Source of the DNA: Euphorbia lathyris
Taxonomy: Eukaryota > Streptophyta > Magnoliopsida > Malpighiales > Euphorbiaceae
Assembly: GCF_963576675.1 (NCBI RefSeq)
Contig: NC_088913.1
Span: forward strand, 76,197,001 to 76,261,000
Reading direction: 5' to 3'
DNA length: 64,000 nt
Position numbers and translations under genes: made by a program. Below the pieces are notes generated by a model. It saw only the letters and a program-made list of their open reading frames with translations, did not search any database and was not told the origin of the DNA. Shown here one piece after another: positions 1-10,054 of the stretch; position 1 is the first letter of the stretch; each line of letters begins with the position of its first letter.

Positions 1-427
1 GGGGTAGTTTATATATCGGTTTAAGAGTTATATTAACGCATCGCTTCATTTCCTTTACATATTTTAGGATTGGACACGTATCATGGCAATTTGAAAACAC
101 GAACTGATTCATTTATCACATCAAAAATATTAACGGGTAATCCTATGGCAACTTCTAAGGCTACTATATGCTGACACGGCTGATCGCGGGACCTCACAGG
201 ACCGCACAAATTCGCCCCTAACGAATGGATGGGGACCCTTTGGCGCCTTACTGTAAGGGGGAACTTACACTAGCCTCTTTCGAGCGACGAATGGACTCTC
301 GCTAGAGGTTTCACGAAAATTACCCAAAAGGTTTGCAATAATGCTTATGAATGCATACGAAAAGAAATAATACGATTCGTCCCCGTTAAGGGCTTAATAC
401 ACGCCTTCCGAAATCAAATTTCTCGCT
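1..427 (-). mobile_element. Ogre/Tat-like retrotransposon leader, truncated by window edge
   Basis: Sequence downstream, in the element's minus-strand orientation, of the primer-binding site at 428-445. It should be the untranslated leader before gag. I see no convincing coding frame in it. The rest of the element, including gag, pol and the second LTR, would lie left of the window. The assignment rests on position next to a well-defined LTR and tRNA-Arg-type primer site, not on protein similarity. Confidence 0.55.
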
Positions 428-445
428 TCCCCAGCAGAGTCGCCA
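428..445 (-). other. Primer-binding site, tRNA-Arg type
   Basis: On the minus strand, TGGCGACTCTGCTGGGGA lies two bases after the LTR end. This is complementary to the 3' end of plant tRNA-Arg, as in Ogre/Tat elements, apart from a base that varies among Arg isoacceptors. It fixes the element's orientation and the inner LTR border. The tRNA identity is from memory of family features. Confidence 0.75.
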
Positions 446-2349
446 CTTGTTAGACAATGTGCCGAACGGCCTCGCCCGGGCGGGCCGAGGGGTGGACACC
501 TCATGGCGACATAAGCGGTGATTGGCGCCGAAAGCAACCAATCGTGGAATCAAGCTGCTCGGTAGGACCGGAGCTCGGAGTATGGAAGAGTCGCCACCCA
601 CGAATGGGAAAATGAACACTGATCCCTTGCGGGAGACCGGTGAGGGTTCGGGAAACTTAGGTACGAGCCGAGAAGGCTAGCTCCTTTCCGGAGAAAGGCT
701 ACTAGGCACCCCGACATCGCCCGGTTATGAACCACCGGCCTCCTACTCAGCGTGTTAGGCGATAACGGACTAATCGCATATTTCTTTAAGTTTAAAATTC
801 ATTTGAAACCTTTTCTTTCTCGTTTTGACAGCCGTTTTGAGAATATATTATTGAAAGCCATTTTGGTAAAGAATCACCCATTTACATCAGTTCAAAATAC
901 ATAGGAGAGAGAGGGGGAGAAGAAAGAATTGATTTGTTCACAATGTGATTTATGCTTCGTATTACACACTAACTCTAAACTAAACTCACTTCCCAAAAAT
1001 GAGTTTATTTACATGGTTCGTACCTTAATCGCCGTTGGAACGATTTAGGTACGTTTCAAAACCCCGTTTAATGACGTTCACTCGAATCGCCGTTGGAACG
1101 ACTCGAGCGTTTGAAAATGTTGAGATAAAAGCTTTAACAAGAAAACGTGATTAAGTATACAAGTCAATTTATTTTGTTCAAAAACCATTTAGTTAGGAAA
1201 ACAATTCAAAAACTCTATTATTTACAATTAAAAGCAATTTTAATTACAAGGTTCACTTAATCCGTCATTGGAACGAATTAAGGTTTTAAAACGTGATGTT
1301 TTAAGAAATGGTTTGAAAATGTCAAGAAAACGTTATTTACACTTTAGGAATATCTAGAAAACTTTAAGTTTAAATAAGCAAATTAAACTCTCTTTTTGTG
1401 ATTTTACTTTCCCCTTTTCACTCAATTAACCTTTAACATTATCATAATTACAACAATAAACCAACTAAACCAAAATTCTTCAATTGAAAAACAATTTAAA
1501 ACCATGTCCCCAAGTGCCAAAAAGAATAAGGAAGAATATGTACATATATACATATATATATTTTTAGATAAAAATAATGATATACATATAACTTTGAAAA
1601 CCAAGCAAAGAATACCCTATAGTATAGCTAAGTATATGTATAATAATGAAAATAACACTAAGTATGATATATTATAATCAAAACATGTAAAAATGATGAG
1701 GCAAGTTCACAAATAAGAAAATAACCTTTGATTCAAAAACAATATTTACATCATAACCCAAAAACCAATTAATCATCCCAAAAGTCACAAAAACTATACA
1801 TATATACTTATATAATTTACAAAACCAAATCAATATAAATTAAATTTCTAACATAACATAAATAGACATATAATATGTAGATAATAATTATATAAACCAA
1901 AAATATATTTATCAAGTATTTTACATAATTAAATAGAGATATACTTAAGAAGAAATGTCAAAAAGATAAGAAAAAGACTCAAAAAATGGGTATTTAAGGT
2001 TCCAGCAGCTTTACCGACGGAAACTCCGTTGGTAAACAGCTATTAGTGACAGAAAATATAGAATTACAGAAACAGTCCACAACTTTCCAGATTTATTCAA
2101 AAGCTTTAGATTAGATCTATTCTATCGTTTTGGACTTCCGAACTACCAAAAATGGATCATAGTCTATAACGGAAGTTCCTAAAATGACGTTTTTATTTTA
2201 AAACGTTATTTTGAAATAGTTTTAAAACTTATTATTACAATGTTTTTAATACCCGAACTACCTTTGAATCGGATCACGGTTCGTATTGGGATATTAAAAC
2301 GAGGCTTTTATTTTAAAACAAAACCGAACGTTTATCTAATACTAGACGA

Positions 2350-2463
2350 AAATTAAATAAATATGAAAAATTAAATAAAACGTGATAAATAAATAAATAA
2401 CTAAATAAATAAAATTATAACATAAAAATAAATAAATAAAGGAAATAAATAAATAAAATAAAA
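2350..2463. repeat. AAAT-rich low-complexity tract
   Basis: Run of imperfect AAAT/AAATA units inside the Ogre/Tat LTR. It explains the short hydrophobic open frame on the minus strand here, which I do not regard as a gene. Confidence 0.7.
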
Positions 2464-2748
2464 CGAGTCTAGTCCTCGGATAATACCTCAAGATCGGTAT
2501 CTGACAGTCGAAGTCGGTCGATTCCACGAGTTGTGATTTTTTGGTTTTTTTTGTGTTTTTCGTCTTTTTAGTAAAAATTTTAACTTTTGGGAAATTCGGA
2601 CTTTTTGAGAAAAAAAAATATTTTTCTCAAAAAATTTCACTTTCTCTCTCTAAAAATGTCTAGAGTGAGAAAGCTATCCGAAAAATTCCTCCTCCTCATT
2701 TTTTGTATGGGGATCCGTGCCTTAAATAGGCAACGGGTCCCGGAAGTC

Positions 2749-3016
2749 TTTGGGCGTCGCCCAAAGCTGGTTGGGCGGACGCCCAACTATCGTTGGGCGC
2801 GTGCCCAACTAGCGTTGGGCGTTCGCCCGACGAGCGTTGGGCGTCCGCCCAACGTCGCTGGGCGCTCGCCCAGCGGCCGCCGGGCGTGCGTCCCGCGCTT
2901 TCGGGCGCGTGCGCCCAGCGGACGTCGAGCGTGCGCCCCGCGCTGCCGGGCGTTCTCGTCCTGCGGACGTCGAGCGTGCGCCCCGCGCTACCGGGCGTGC
3001 GTCCAACTGTCGTCGG
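2749..3016. repeat. 22-bp GC-rich palindromic minisatellite in LTR
   Basis: About 12 tandem units of roughly 22 bp. Each is built around a self-complementary core of the form TTGGGCGNNCGCCCAA, with a spacer such as TATCG or TAGCG. Early units (2749-2880) keep the palindrome well; later ones are more diverged. The block is nearly pure GC in an otherwise AT-rich LTR and is dense in CpG. Frames are open on both strands only because the unit is GC-rich and lacks stops. Each unit could fold into a small hairpin in RNA or single-stranded DNA. Confidence 0.85.
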
Positions 3017-3208
3017 ACACGCGTCGGCTGCCGCTAGGCGCTCGCACCACGTCGTTGAGCAATTGCGAGTCGTCAACTTGACGACCGCGACTCCCACTAA
3101 TTTTTTCCCTTTTTATTATATATTTTTGCTTTAAAAACTTCCGGAACCAACTGCTTCAACCGTCTTGTTACAGGTTTTCGTCACAGGTCCTCCGACTCGG
3201 TGTCTACA

Positions 3209-4312
3209 GCTGGTTCCTTTGATTATACCCTACGTAGTCACATTCAGCTTGTGTGCCTTTTCCCTGCTTAACTCCGGGACAATTTATGTTGAAATGAGCT
3301 CCTCCGCAAAAATCACAAATATCATTGAATGGTGGTTCATTGTGGATCGAAGACACATTTATCTTTCCCAGTTGTCGAGCAAGCTGTTCTACTTGGCTTG
3401 TCAATTTTGACACAACATCATCATTCCCCGTCTTCTTCCCTTCACTTCTGGCTGAGTGCCAGTTGTAACTTGTGCTGACTACCTTCTCAATAAGGTCATA
3501 CAAAGCTTGTGGCTTAAGGTCTTCTGGATTACCGTTAGCAATGGATTCGATTTGAATTTTGTAAATGTTGTCACACCATTATAGAAATTTTGCACTTGCA
3601 TCCACATAGGGATACCATGATTTGGCACCCTTCTTAACAACTCTTTATATCTCTCACAGGCTTCTGCCAGCGACTCATCCTCTTCTTGTATGAACCGAGA
3701 CACTTCATTTCTCCGTTTTATGGCTTATCGTGGTGGGAAATATTTCATCAGAAAAGCTCGCGCCATCTCTTCCCAACTTGTGATTGTTCCTAGCTATAAA
3801 TTTCTTAGCCAGTTCTTCGCTTTATCCCTTAGGGAAAAAGGAAACAGCTTCAATCTGATTACGTCATCAGAAACACCCCTGTTTGACCTGAATGTGTTGC
3901 ACAACGTGATGAATTCTTGAATATGCCCATTTGGATCTTCATATTAAAACCCATTAAATTGTACTAAGGCTTGGATCATCTGTATCATGGACCCCTTCAC
4001 CTCGAACATGTTGTTACCCTCGTTGGGTAACACGATACATGATGAATGTCCCTCTGTGGTTGGCCTCGAATAATCTCTGATTCGCATAATAGGAGGGTTG
4101 TTATTCTCTCCTTTTTCTTCTTGGTTTGGTGGAACTGGTTGTTTGGGTGGTACCCTTCCAGCCATTCTTCTCTCTCTTTGTCGTTCTCTTTGTCGTGCAC
4201 GTCGAGCTCCCGCTCTGTTTCGTCTACACGTCCTCTCTAATTCGAGATCGATAGGAAAAACAAGAGGTCCAGCTCTGCGCATAAACTGGTAAAGAACTTC
4301 TTTTTCCTGCAC
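3209..4312 (-). pseudogene. gag: Athila-type gag, truncated and frameshifted
   Basis: Minus-strand remains of a Ty3/gypsy Athila-type gag in at least three frames. The N-terminal part (4312 to about 3944) has an Arg-rich segment and the stretch MRIRDYSRP. A middle part (3703-3479) contains a capsid-like segment with DESLAEACERYKELLRRVPNH. The C-terminal part (3503-3204) carries a CCHC knuckle, CDFCGGAHFNINCPG. Frame changes between these blocks mean it cannot give one protein. It follows the tRNA-Asp primer site at 4379-4396 in the right order and orientation. It stops abruptly at 3208 where the Ogre/Tat LTR begins, so the rest of the element was displaced leftward out of view. Confidence 0.8.
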
Positions 4313-4378
4313 GCCTTAGCAAATAGATTAAAAACACCCTGTTTCATAGAAATTTCAGATATATTTCGTTGCTTTCAA

Positions 4379-4396
4379 TCCCCGGCAACGGCGCCA
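4379..4396 (-). other. Primer-binding site, tRNA-Asp type (Athila)
   Basis: Minus-strand TGGCGCCGTTGCCGGGGA, complementary to the 3' end of plant tRNA-Asp. This is the classic Athila primer site. It lies a few bases inside the LTR end at 4403. Confidence 0.88.
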
Positions 4397-4402
4397 AAAA
4401 CT

Positions 4403-5829
4403 TGTTGTCCTCAAAACAGACTCTAGCAAGTGCACTAGATACAAGTAATAAAATGATAAGTAGAGTATCGTCTCCACAGGGATTGAGATCAAAATGATAT
4501 GAGAAAATCGTTGCTGAACAGAGTGTCTGTGTAAAGGTATCTTCTTAGTAGGATTGATTGTTTGAGTGTGATAGTTAAAACAAAAGTGTGCTAAAGTTAT
4601 GAAAGATATGACAACTTGATAACAGTTTAAAAGATACAACAGGCTAGGCATTGTCGAACAGGTTGTGCTAAGTCTTACAACATTCCAACGAATTAGTGAT
4701 GATGCCAATGAAGCCAAAGTATCAGCTTTAATGCCCGCTTAAGTCAACTCTCGTGTGTTCTTAAGTTCCTGAGATTTACTAGAACCTTTAGCGTCCTAAA
4801 GATACGTTCTTTCTTGCATTAAGATCGAAGCTGGATTTCTATTTAAGAAAACCTTCGACACAACCATCTAACAGGTCTGCTTCAAGGTTGCGAGATTAAT
4901 ATAGATATCAGTGAAGATGCAAGCAGTGTCCTAACATTCATCTATCACATTCATAAATGCCGAAGCACAGAAGTTAAACCCTCATCAATCACAACATTGG
5001 CAAAATACTACACATTCATTGAAAACGATATAAGACTTACATTACTGGCCCGGACTAGCCTTGCCCATTCAAAATGGATTACTCACTCATATCGAGCAGT
5101 GAGTAATCAGTTGTTCTTGATACAACGAGAAACTCCATTGGAGCTCTATTCTAAAGCTTTAACTATTCTAAAAAGTAAAATATCCGATCATTAACCTTCT
5201 TGCCCTATCTTTCCTTTGCCACATCTATTTAAAGGAGAAAGATAGGGCCACAACTGGTACCTGAAAGTACCCTTCAAAATATTACAGAGAAAAATAAGTC
5301 AACACTTTACTAAAACTGAAACAAAGTAAAATAATCATTGATCTTTTTGACCCTTGAACACTCAAGGGTCGAAACTTCTTGTCTCTTGTTGCTTTTGGGA
5401 AATTCCACCTGAACACTTTATCACCTGCTACCTCAGCCTCTGCCACCTATGATCTGTCGATGTCCGTCATTGAGTATCCGGCGTTCAACCGCTGGATCAA
5501 ATAAAGGCTCCACTCCTTCTTGGCAGTAGCGAAACAAGCTATTTCCAGCGAGTTTGGCTTTTATCAATGCTTACCTATAAAAAAGACATTAATCAGTCCT
5601 TTATCTTGCAATATAATGCAAAAACACCCAAATTCTCATATAAATATTATGTTAAACTAAGTCAATTTCATGCCTAACACTGACTAAAGTCGTCTTACGC
5701 CTCACTCGGCCGCGCTGACCAAAGCTAAGTTGTGAAACCCAAAGAATTCAATTAAGTCAGCGTAATTAAAGTGAAAAAGTTATATTAGTTCCTAACCCCC
5801 CCCTTGGAACTAATCACACGGGACCAACA
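4403..5829 (-). mobile_element. 5' LTR of Athila element
   Basis: LTR of about 1.43 kb on the minus strand. It begins TGTTGGTCCCGTGTGATTAG (from 5829) and ends GGACAACA (4403). The start, followed by a G run and TTAGGAACTAAT, matches the usual opening of Athila LTRs. The end runs into the tRNA-Asp primer site. The outer border at 5829/5830 cuts a LINE reverse-transcriptase frame in mid-codon order, so Athila inserted into that LINE. The second LTR is not in the window. Confidence 0.82.
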
Positions 5830-6137
5830 GGTTCTGCACTAAGCCCATTTCTTTTTGCCATCGTTATGGATGAACTAACAAGTTCACTTCAAGATGGTAT
5901 ACCATGGTGCATGTTGTTTGCAGATGATATTGTGTTGGTTGATGAGACGAAAGAAGGCGTGGAGAGGAAGTTGGAACTATGGAGACAAACTTTAGAATCT
6001 AGAGGCTTTAAGTTGAGCCGAAGTAAGACAAAATATTTGGAGTATAAGTTTAGCGGCGATAGGAGTAGGGAGGCAGGGACAATCACCCCTAGATGGGACA
6101 GTTGTTCAGACATCGGATTACTTTCGGTATTTAGGAT
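5830..6137 (+). pseudogene. RTE-type LINE reverse transcriptase, left segment
   Basis: Open frame starting [16 protein letters not shown] directly at the Athila border and containing the catalytic block [13 protein letters not shown], the YADD-type motif of non-LTR reverse transcriptases. It reads on to [12 protein letters not shown] and is cut at 6137 by Retand-like copy 1. The target duplication AGGAT sits at 6133-6137 and again at 14571-14575, and the LINE resumes there. The 5' part of the LINE would lie beyond the Athila element, left of the window. The 3' tail with TTG repeats suggests the RTE clade. Confidence 0.8.
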
Positions 6138-6621
6138 TGATAACAAGTAGTAAAATTCTGATCAACGTCCATCCCTGTGGGGGCGTCGTTGGGTTCGACG
6201 GGGGGAAGCTCCGATGCCAAAGTCACTAAGGTGAATCAAGGAAACAAACTGAATTGACAAAGGTTGTGAGAATGTGTACCTTGATAGCCTAGGGAATCAG
6301 GCTATATATAGCTAGGAAGTCGTAACCTTCAGGCAACTAAAAAGCCTCCATTAATGCTCCATTAATGGCGGTTACAAGTTACCTTTAACCTGGCGGTTAG
6401 CTAATTGATAACTCATTAATAATCTTTATGGCCGAGTCGGCGGCCAGCCGTTATAGTGGCGAATCAGGTGAATGAAGAGATTCGCCTCATAGGTCCGCCA
6501 GCGGATCTCTCAGAGCAGAACCGTGGAGATCCGCCTGCCGGCTCCCCTTTGGTGATTAATACGCGGCGTTCTCAAGGTGAATATCCCTTTTGGTCCTTAG
6601 GATAATATCTCTATGTTATCA
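6138..6621 (-). repeat. 3' LTR of Retand-like copy 1
   Basis: 484-bp LTR bounded by TGATAACA and TGTTATCA ends, same length as its partner at 14087-14570. It contains a TATATATAG box likely used as core promoter. The outer flank AGGAT (6133-6137) is the target duplication. Confidence 0.93.
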
Positions 6622-6636
6622 GAAGCCCCCCCAAAA
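6622..6636 (-). other. Polypurine tract of Retand-like copy 1
   Basis: On the minus strand, TTTTGGGGGGGCTTC lies directly before the 3' LTR, the expected place for plus-strand priming. The G7 run is also present in copy 2 at 26701-26715. Confidence 0.7.
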
Positions 6637-6910
6637 TGCCCTTAAAGCCCTTTAGGGCTTTTGAGCTTCCGCGCGCCGTCATAAACATCTGCATTAATGA
6701 GCACCCTGTTCGATGCCAATTGATGAATGACATGTGTAGTGGACGCACTGTCCCAGGAAGCAGAAAACATCCTTCTTCATCTTTCGCTTCCTCTTTCTTC
6801 TCCATTTCTTCTTCCTTGTCTGCTTTATTGTTCGAAGCTTTTCTTGGGAATTTTCAGAGTTTCATTCCAAGCTTCCGATTTCATATGTAAGTTCATCTAC
6901 TCCGTCTCGT

Positions 6911-8849
6911 ATGAGTACCGTGGATCTAGTAGATCTGGCGAGTCGCTTCCCCTGGATCAATAATTATGAGAGTCAGTTAGCTGCAGCCCATCAACGACCT
7001 TCCTGTCCGCCTAGCGGTTTTCTAACAGTATATTGTAGTCATGTAGAGAGAGGGTTCCGGCTTCCTCTCCCAAAGATGATGGCGGACATCCTCTCCTACT
7101 TTGATATTACAGCCAGCCAACTACACCCCAACGGTTGGTTGGATATTGCTTTAGTCTGCTACCTCGCCTCAAATTTAGGAGTGGTGTATACGGGTCGTGT
7201 TTTTAGAGCTTTCCATAAACCCTCGCAACGGAAGTCCGAATCCTATCTCACTTTCGCCAAATTCGGGGCATATTCACCATTTAGTGACAAAATGTCCAAT
7301 GTCCATTGCTGGGATGAGAAATTCTTCTATGTGAAGATAAAAGAGGGCGAATCTCTGGGTTTTCCCTCGTTTTGGAATCCCAAGCCTTTACACATGGCGG
7401 GCGATATGCGAATATTGACCGATAGTGATGAAGTGGTGGCGGAGCTCATGAAGAAGATCAAGGCGGATGCATGGACATACACATACGCTTTAGCCTTCAT
7501 GATGAGCGATATTCCGTTGATTCGCCGAGAGGGAGAGCAATTCATTTACTCCAAGATTACGCAATTTGACCAAGGTAACTTTTATTTCTTCTCGAACTTT
7601 GATTACTTCAATGTTTTCCTTGGCAGGGGTTTATCTAAGGCCAATCACGCTATTGCAGAGAAGCGTAGGAAGTTTTTAGAGGCTGAAGCGCGTAGGAAAG
7701 ATCAAGTGGTGAATCCTCAAACGGATACTGGAAAATGCCATACGGGAACAGTGGTCGAGCCGCCACTAAAAAGGAGGAAGCCTATAGCCACTGGAGGTCC
7801 TAAGCTTATGGCGGATGCCATGAGGTCCGCCAGGCCTGTTGGGGAGATTGAACAAGTAAGTTGCCTTTTATTTTTACCTGTTCATCAAGTTTTAAGTTTT
7901 GACCATTGAATGTTTGCGCAGATGGCGAAGCCTGATATGGGCGGATACTGGTCCGCCAAGTATGGCGCTCAAGGATCTTTTGAGAATGAGTCCATCATAA
8001 ACGACTTGGATGAAGCCCTGGGTCAGGTGGGCGAAGTGTAAAGGAATCAGAACCAAATTCCTGGTTCCATTCATGCGCAAAAGGGGAAAACAGAGCTCCT
8101 TATGGTGAGTCCCCTAGAAAGGATTTCTTTTTGTAGAAAAAGTTGTCCCTTTGCTCTTTTCTCATAACAAAATTGTTTGTTTTTGACAGATGTATACTCG
8201 CATACGTGCTATGGAGGCCGAGCTCCTTCAAGGTGTGGCGGATAAGGCAACCATTGAAAAGCTGGAAAAAGAGGTAGCGGATGCCAATGCGCACATTGCT
8301 TCTGCTAATGCGAACCTTGCCTCTGCCACAACCGCCTTAGTCCTTAGAGATGCGGAGATTGAGAAGCTGAAGGAAAAGATTGTGACAGACGCCAAGAACC
8401 ATGAGGACGCCCTAGGGGAAGCTGAATATATGGCGGGTGAGCAAGCCTTCTATTATGGCGAACTGCTCATGGTGTACTTTTCCCTGGCGCATCCCGAGAT
8501 TGATTTCATAGATCCGCAGTTCGCCGTCCCCGAACCAGAAGACGTAGCCAAATATGACAAGATGTCAGACACTAAGGAATACATCCGCGAATATGTTCGG
8601 AGATGGATGAAGGGACCCATGGAAGAAAGCAAACCCTCCACTACTGTCCCTCTAGTGGAGCTTGAGGAAGTGCCCCCCAAGGCGGGTGAAGAACCGATCA
8701 CCGATAACGCCCTACCTTTTGGTCCCACATCTTCCGTGGAAAAGGAGGTACCTTTGGTTGGCGTATCTGAGGCTGTGGAGAAGGAAGCTTTCCAGTCAAG
8801 CGCCGTAAGCGAGGATAGTGCAAAGGAGGATGCTCCCATTGTTAATTAG
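6911..8849 (+). pseudogene. Antisense gene of copy 1 (Transposase_28-like), three exons, broken
   Basis: Lies opposite to gag-pol. Exon 1 is 6911-7855, exon 2 is 7922-8104 and exon 3 is 8190-8849. The introns, 66 and 85 bp, have GTAAGT...GCAG and GTGAGT...ACAG sites and phase 0. Exon 1 encodes a domain with SRFPWINNY, GFRLPLPKMMADILSYF and QLHPNGWLDIALVCYL. This pattern resembles the plant 'putative gypsy type transposon' (Transposase_28) family, whose function is unknown. Exon 3 is a coiled coil rich in Ala, Glu and Lys, followed by an acidic Pro/Ser/Glu-rich tail. Lesions against copy 2: a 341-bp deletion before the ATG removing the N-terminus, and a CAA-to-TAA stop at 8039-8041 in exon 2. 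The splice model is inference from sites, frame and conservation. Confidence 0.75.
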
Positions 8850-9513
8850 TTGCTTACTTATGATTTGTAAAAAATCGTTAAGTACAGTTTGTTTTAATCC
8901 TTTATGGCAGCTCTTTATTTTATTATTACGTTTGCGTAAGTAAATGTATAGGCATCTAGGATTTATTTTGGAGTAGGTGGCCAGCCATACTCCATTGCAT
9001 GGACCTTTGTGAAGGTTAGAAGCTGTTTTATTCCATTGAAGGAAGTAAAGCTGCCTAGGGGATCAATTTGCTACCTGTCTTTGAGGTGAAGTGATCCGCC
9101 CGTAGGACTTTTGAATTCTTTTTTGGGAAGGATATGTAAGAGAGTGTAAAGCCCTTTCGTCCAAGGATCGTTTTAACTCTATCAGAGATTGAGATCCGCC
9201 CGGAGATGGATCCGTCCATAAGATAGGCTCTCTTATGTCTAAGGAGAAAAAGTAGCTATGAGATAGCGATACTTTGTTAATGTGGAGAGTATTGGATGCC
9301 CCCCTTCTTTTTAAGACTGGAATATTAATATTGCTGCAATAAACTTTAAAAAGAACACAGATAATAGAACAAATGATGTTTATTAATGAGCGAAATGCTT
9401 TATTACAGCAAGCAGGTCTTATAGGTGAGCCTCGTTAAAACATTTAGTAAGAAAAACCACATGGGAAAAAAGCTTACTAAAGGAAAAAGAGTACTCAAGA
9501 CCGTGTGTACACC
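8850..9513. other. Pol-to-antisense-gene spacer of copy 1
   Basis: Non-coding spacer between the converging antisense gene and pol. I see no gene. It contains GATCCGCCC-type motifs (near 9091 and 9190) that recur in copy 2's spacer. It probably holds the 3' ends of both transcripts. Confidence 0.5.
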
Positions 9514-10054
9514 TCATTTTCTGACAAAATATTTGCGGAGATTTTGGAGGTTCCATGTGCGCGGCAATGTGTTGCCCTCCATGTCCTGAATTTTAAATGT
9601 GGCGGATCCAATCTTGTCCACTATCTGATACGGACCCGTCCAGTTGAGCCCTAACTTGCCATTGCCTTCTCGAGACTGGATTTTGTCGGCCTTTCGGAGC
9701 ACAAGGTCACCCACATTCAGATCCACAAGCTTGGCATTTTTATCATGGTAAGCGGCGATCCGCTGTTTATATGCCGCCATGCGTACAAAGGCTTGGTCTC
9801 TTCGATCGCCTACCTGATCCAGACTTTCCCTTAGCCTTTTGCCGTTGTCCTCTTCGCAATAAAAGGCCACTCTATCACTTGGGACCTGTATTTCAACCGG
9901 GATCACAGCATCTACAGCATGAGAGAGGGCGAATGGTGTTTCTCCTGTGGCCGTCCTAGGAGGCGCCATCGGTGTACATTGTCCACTCCTCTACTGGAGG
10001 CTTGGGATGATCTATCCCTTCATCAGTGAATTCATTCACAAAGTCTGCCAGGAC
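9514..10054 (-). pseudogene. pol: Copy 1 pol tail: aRNH start fused to integrase C-terminus
   Basis: Minus-strand frame that begins after the UAG at 10055-10057. It reads through the first residues of the aRNH domain (EEWTMYTDGA) and then jumps to the integrase C-terminal part (ATGETPFALSH ... GDLVLRKADKIQSR ... NWTGPYQIVDKIG), ending at 9514. The GPY/F module is intact. The aRNH body, the HHCC zinc site and the DDE core are gone. The junction near 9965 corresponds in copy 2 to positions 21833 and 23092 and is flanked by CCT on both sides, consistent with microhomology-mediated deletion. Confidence 0.85.

Larger units (their letters stand above)
448..3208 (-). mobile_element. 5' LTR of Ogre/Tat-like Ty3/gypsy element
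   Basis: Long LTR of about 2.76 kb on the minus strand. It begins TGTAGACACCGAGTCGG (plus position 3208) and ends GTCTAACA (448), so the ends form a short inverted repeat (TGTAGACA against TGTTAGACA). A tRNA-Arg-type primer site follows directly. LTRs of several kilobases are typical of Ogre-type Tat elements. The LTR is AT-rich except for a very GC-rich tandem block at 2749-3016 and an AAAT-rich stretch near 2350-2463. It abuts the zinc-knuckle region of an Athila gag at 3209, so this element inserted into that older element. The partner LTR and target duplication are outside the window. A solo LTR is unlikely because leader sequence continues past the primer site. Confidence 0.75.

Noticed and set aside
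2587..3134. Several overlapping open frames on both strands
   Set aside because: They come from the GC-rich 22-bp minisatellite, which lacks stops in all frames; the proteins are low-complexity Arg/Pro/Ala repeats.
7568..7626. Possible intron within antisense exon 1 of copy 1 (GTAACT...GGCAG)
   Set aside because: About 52 bp and not a multiple of three: removing it would break a frame that is open in both copies 1 and 2.
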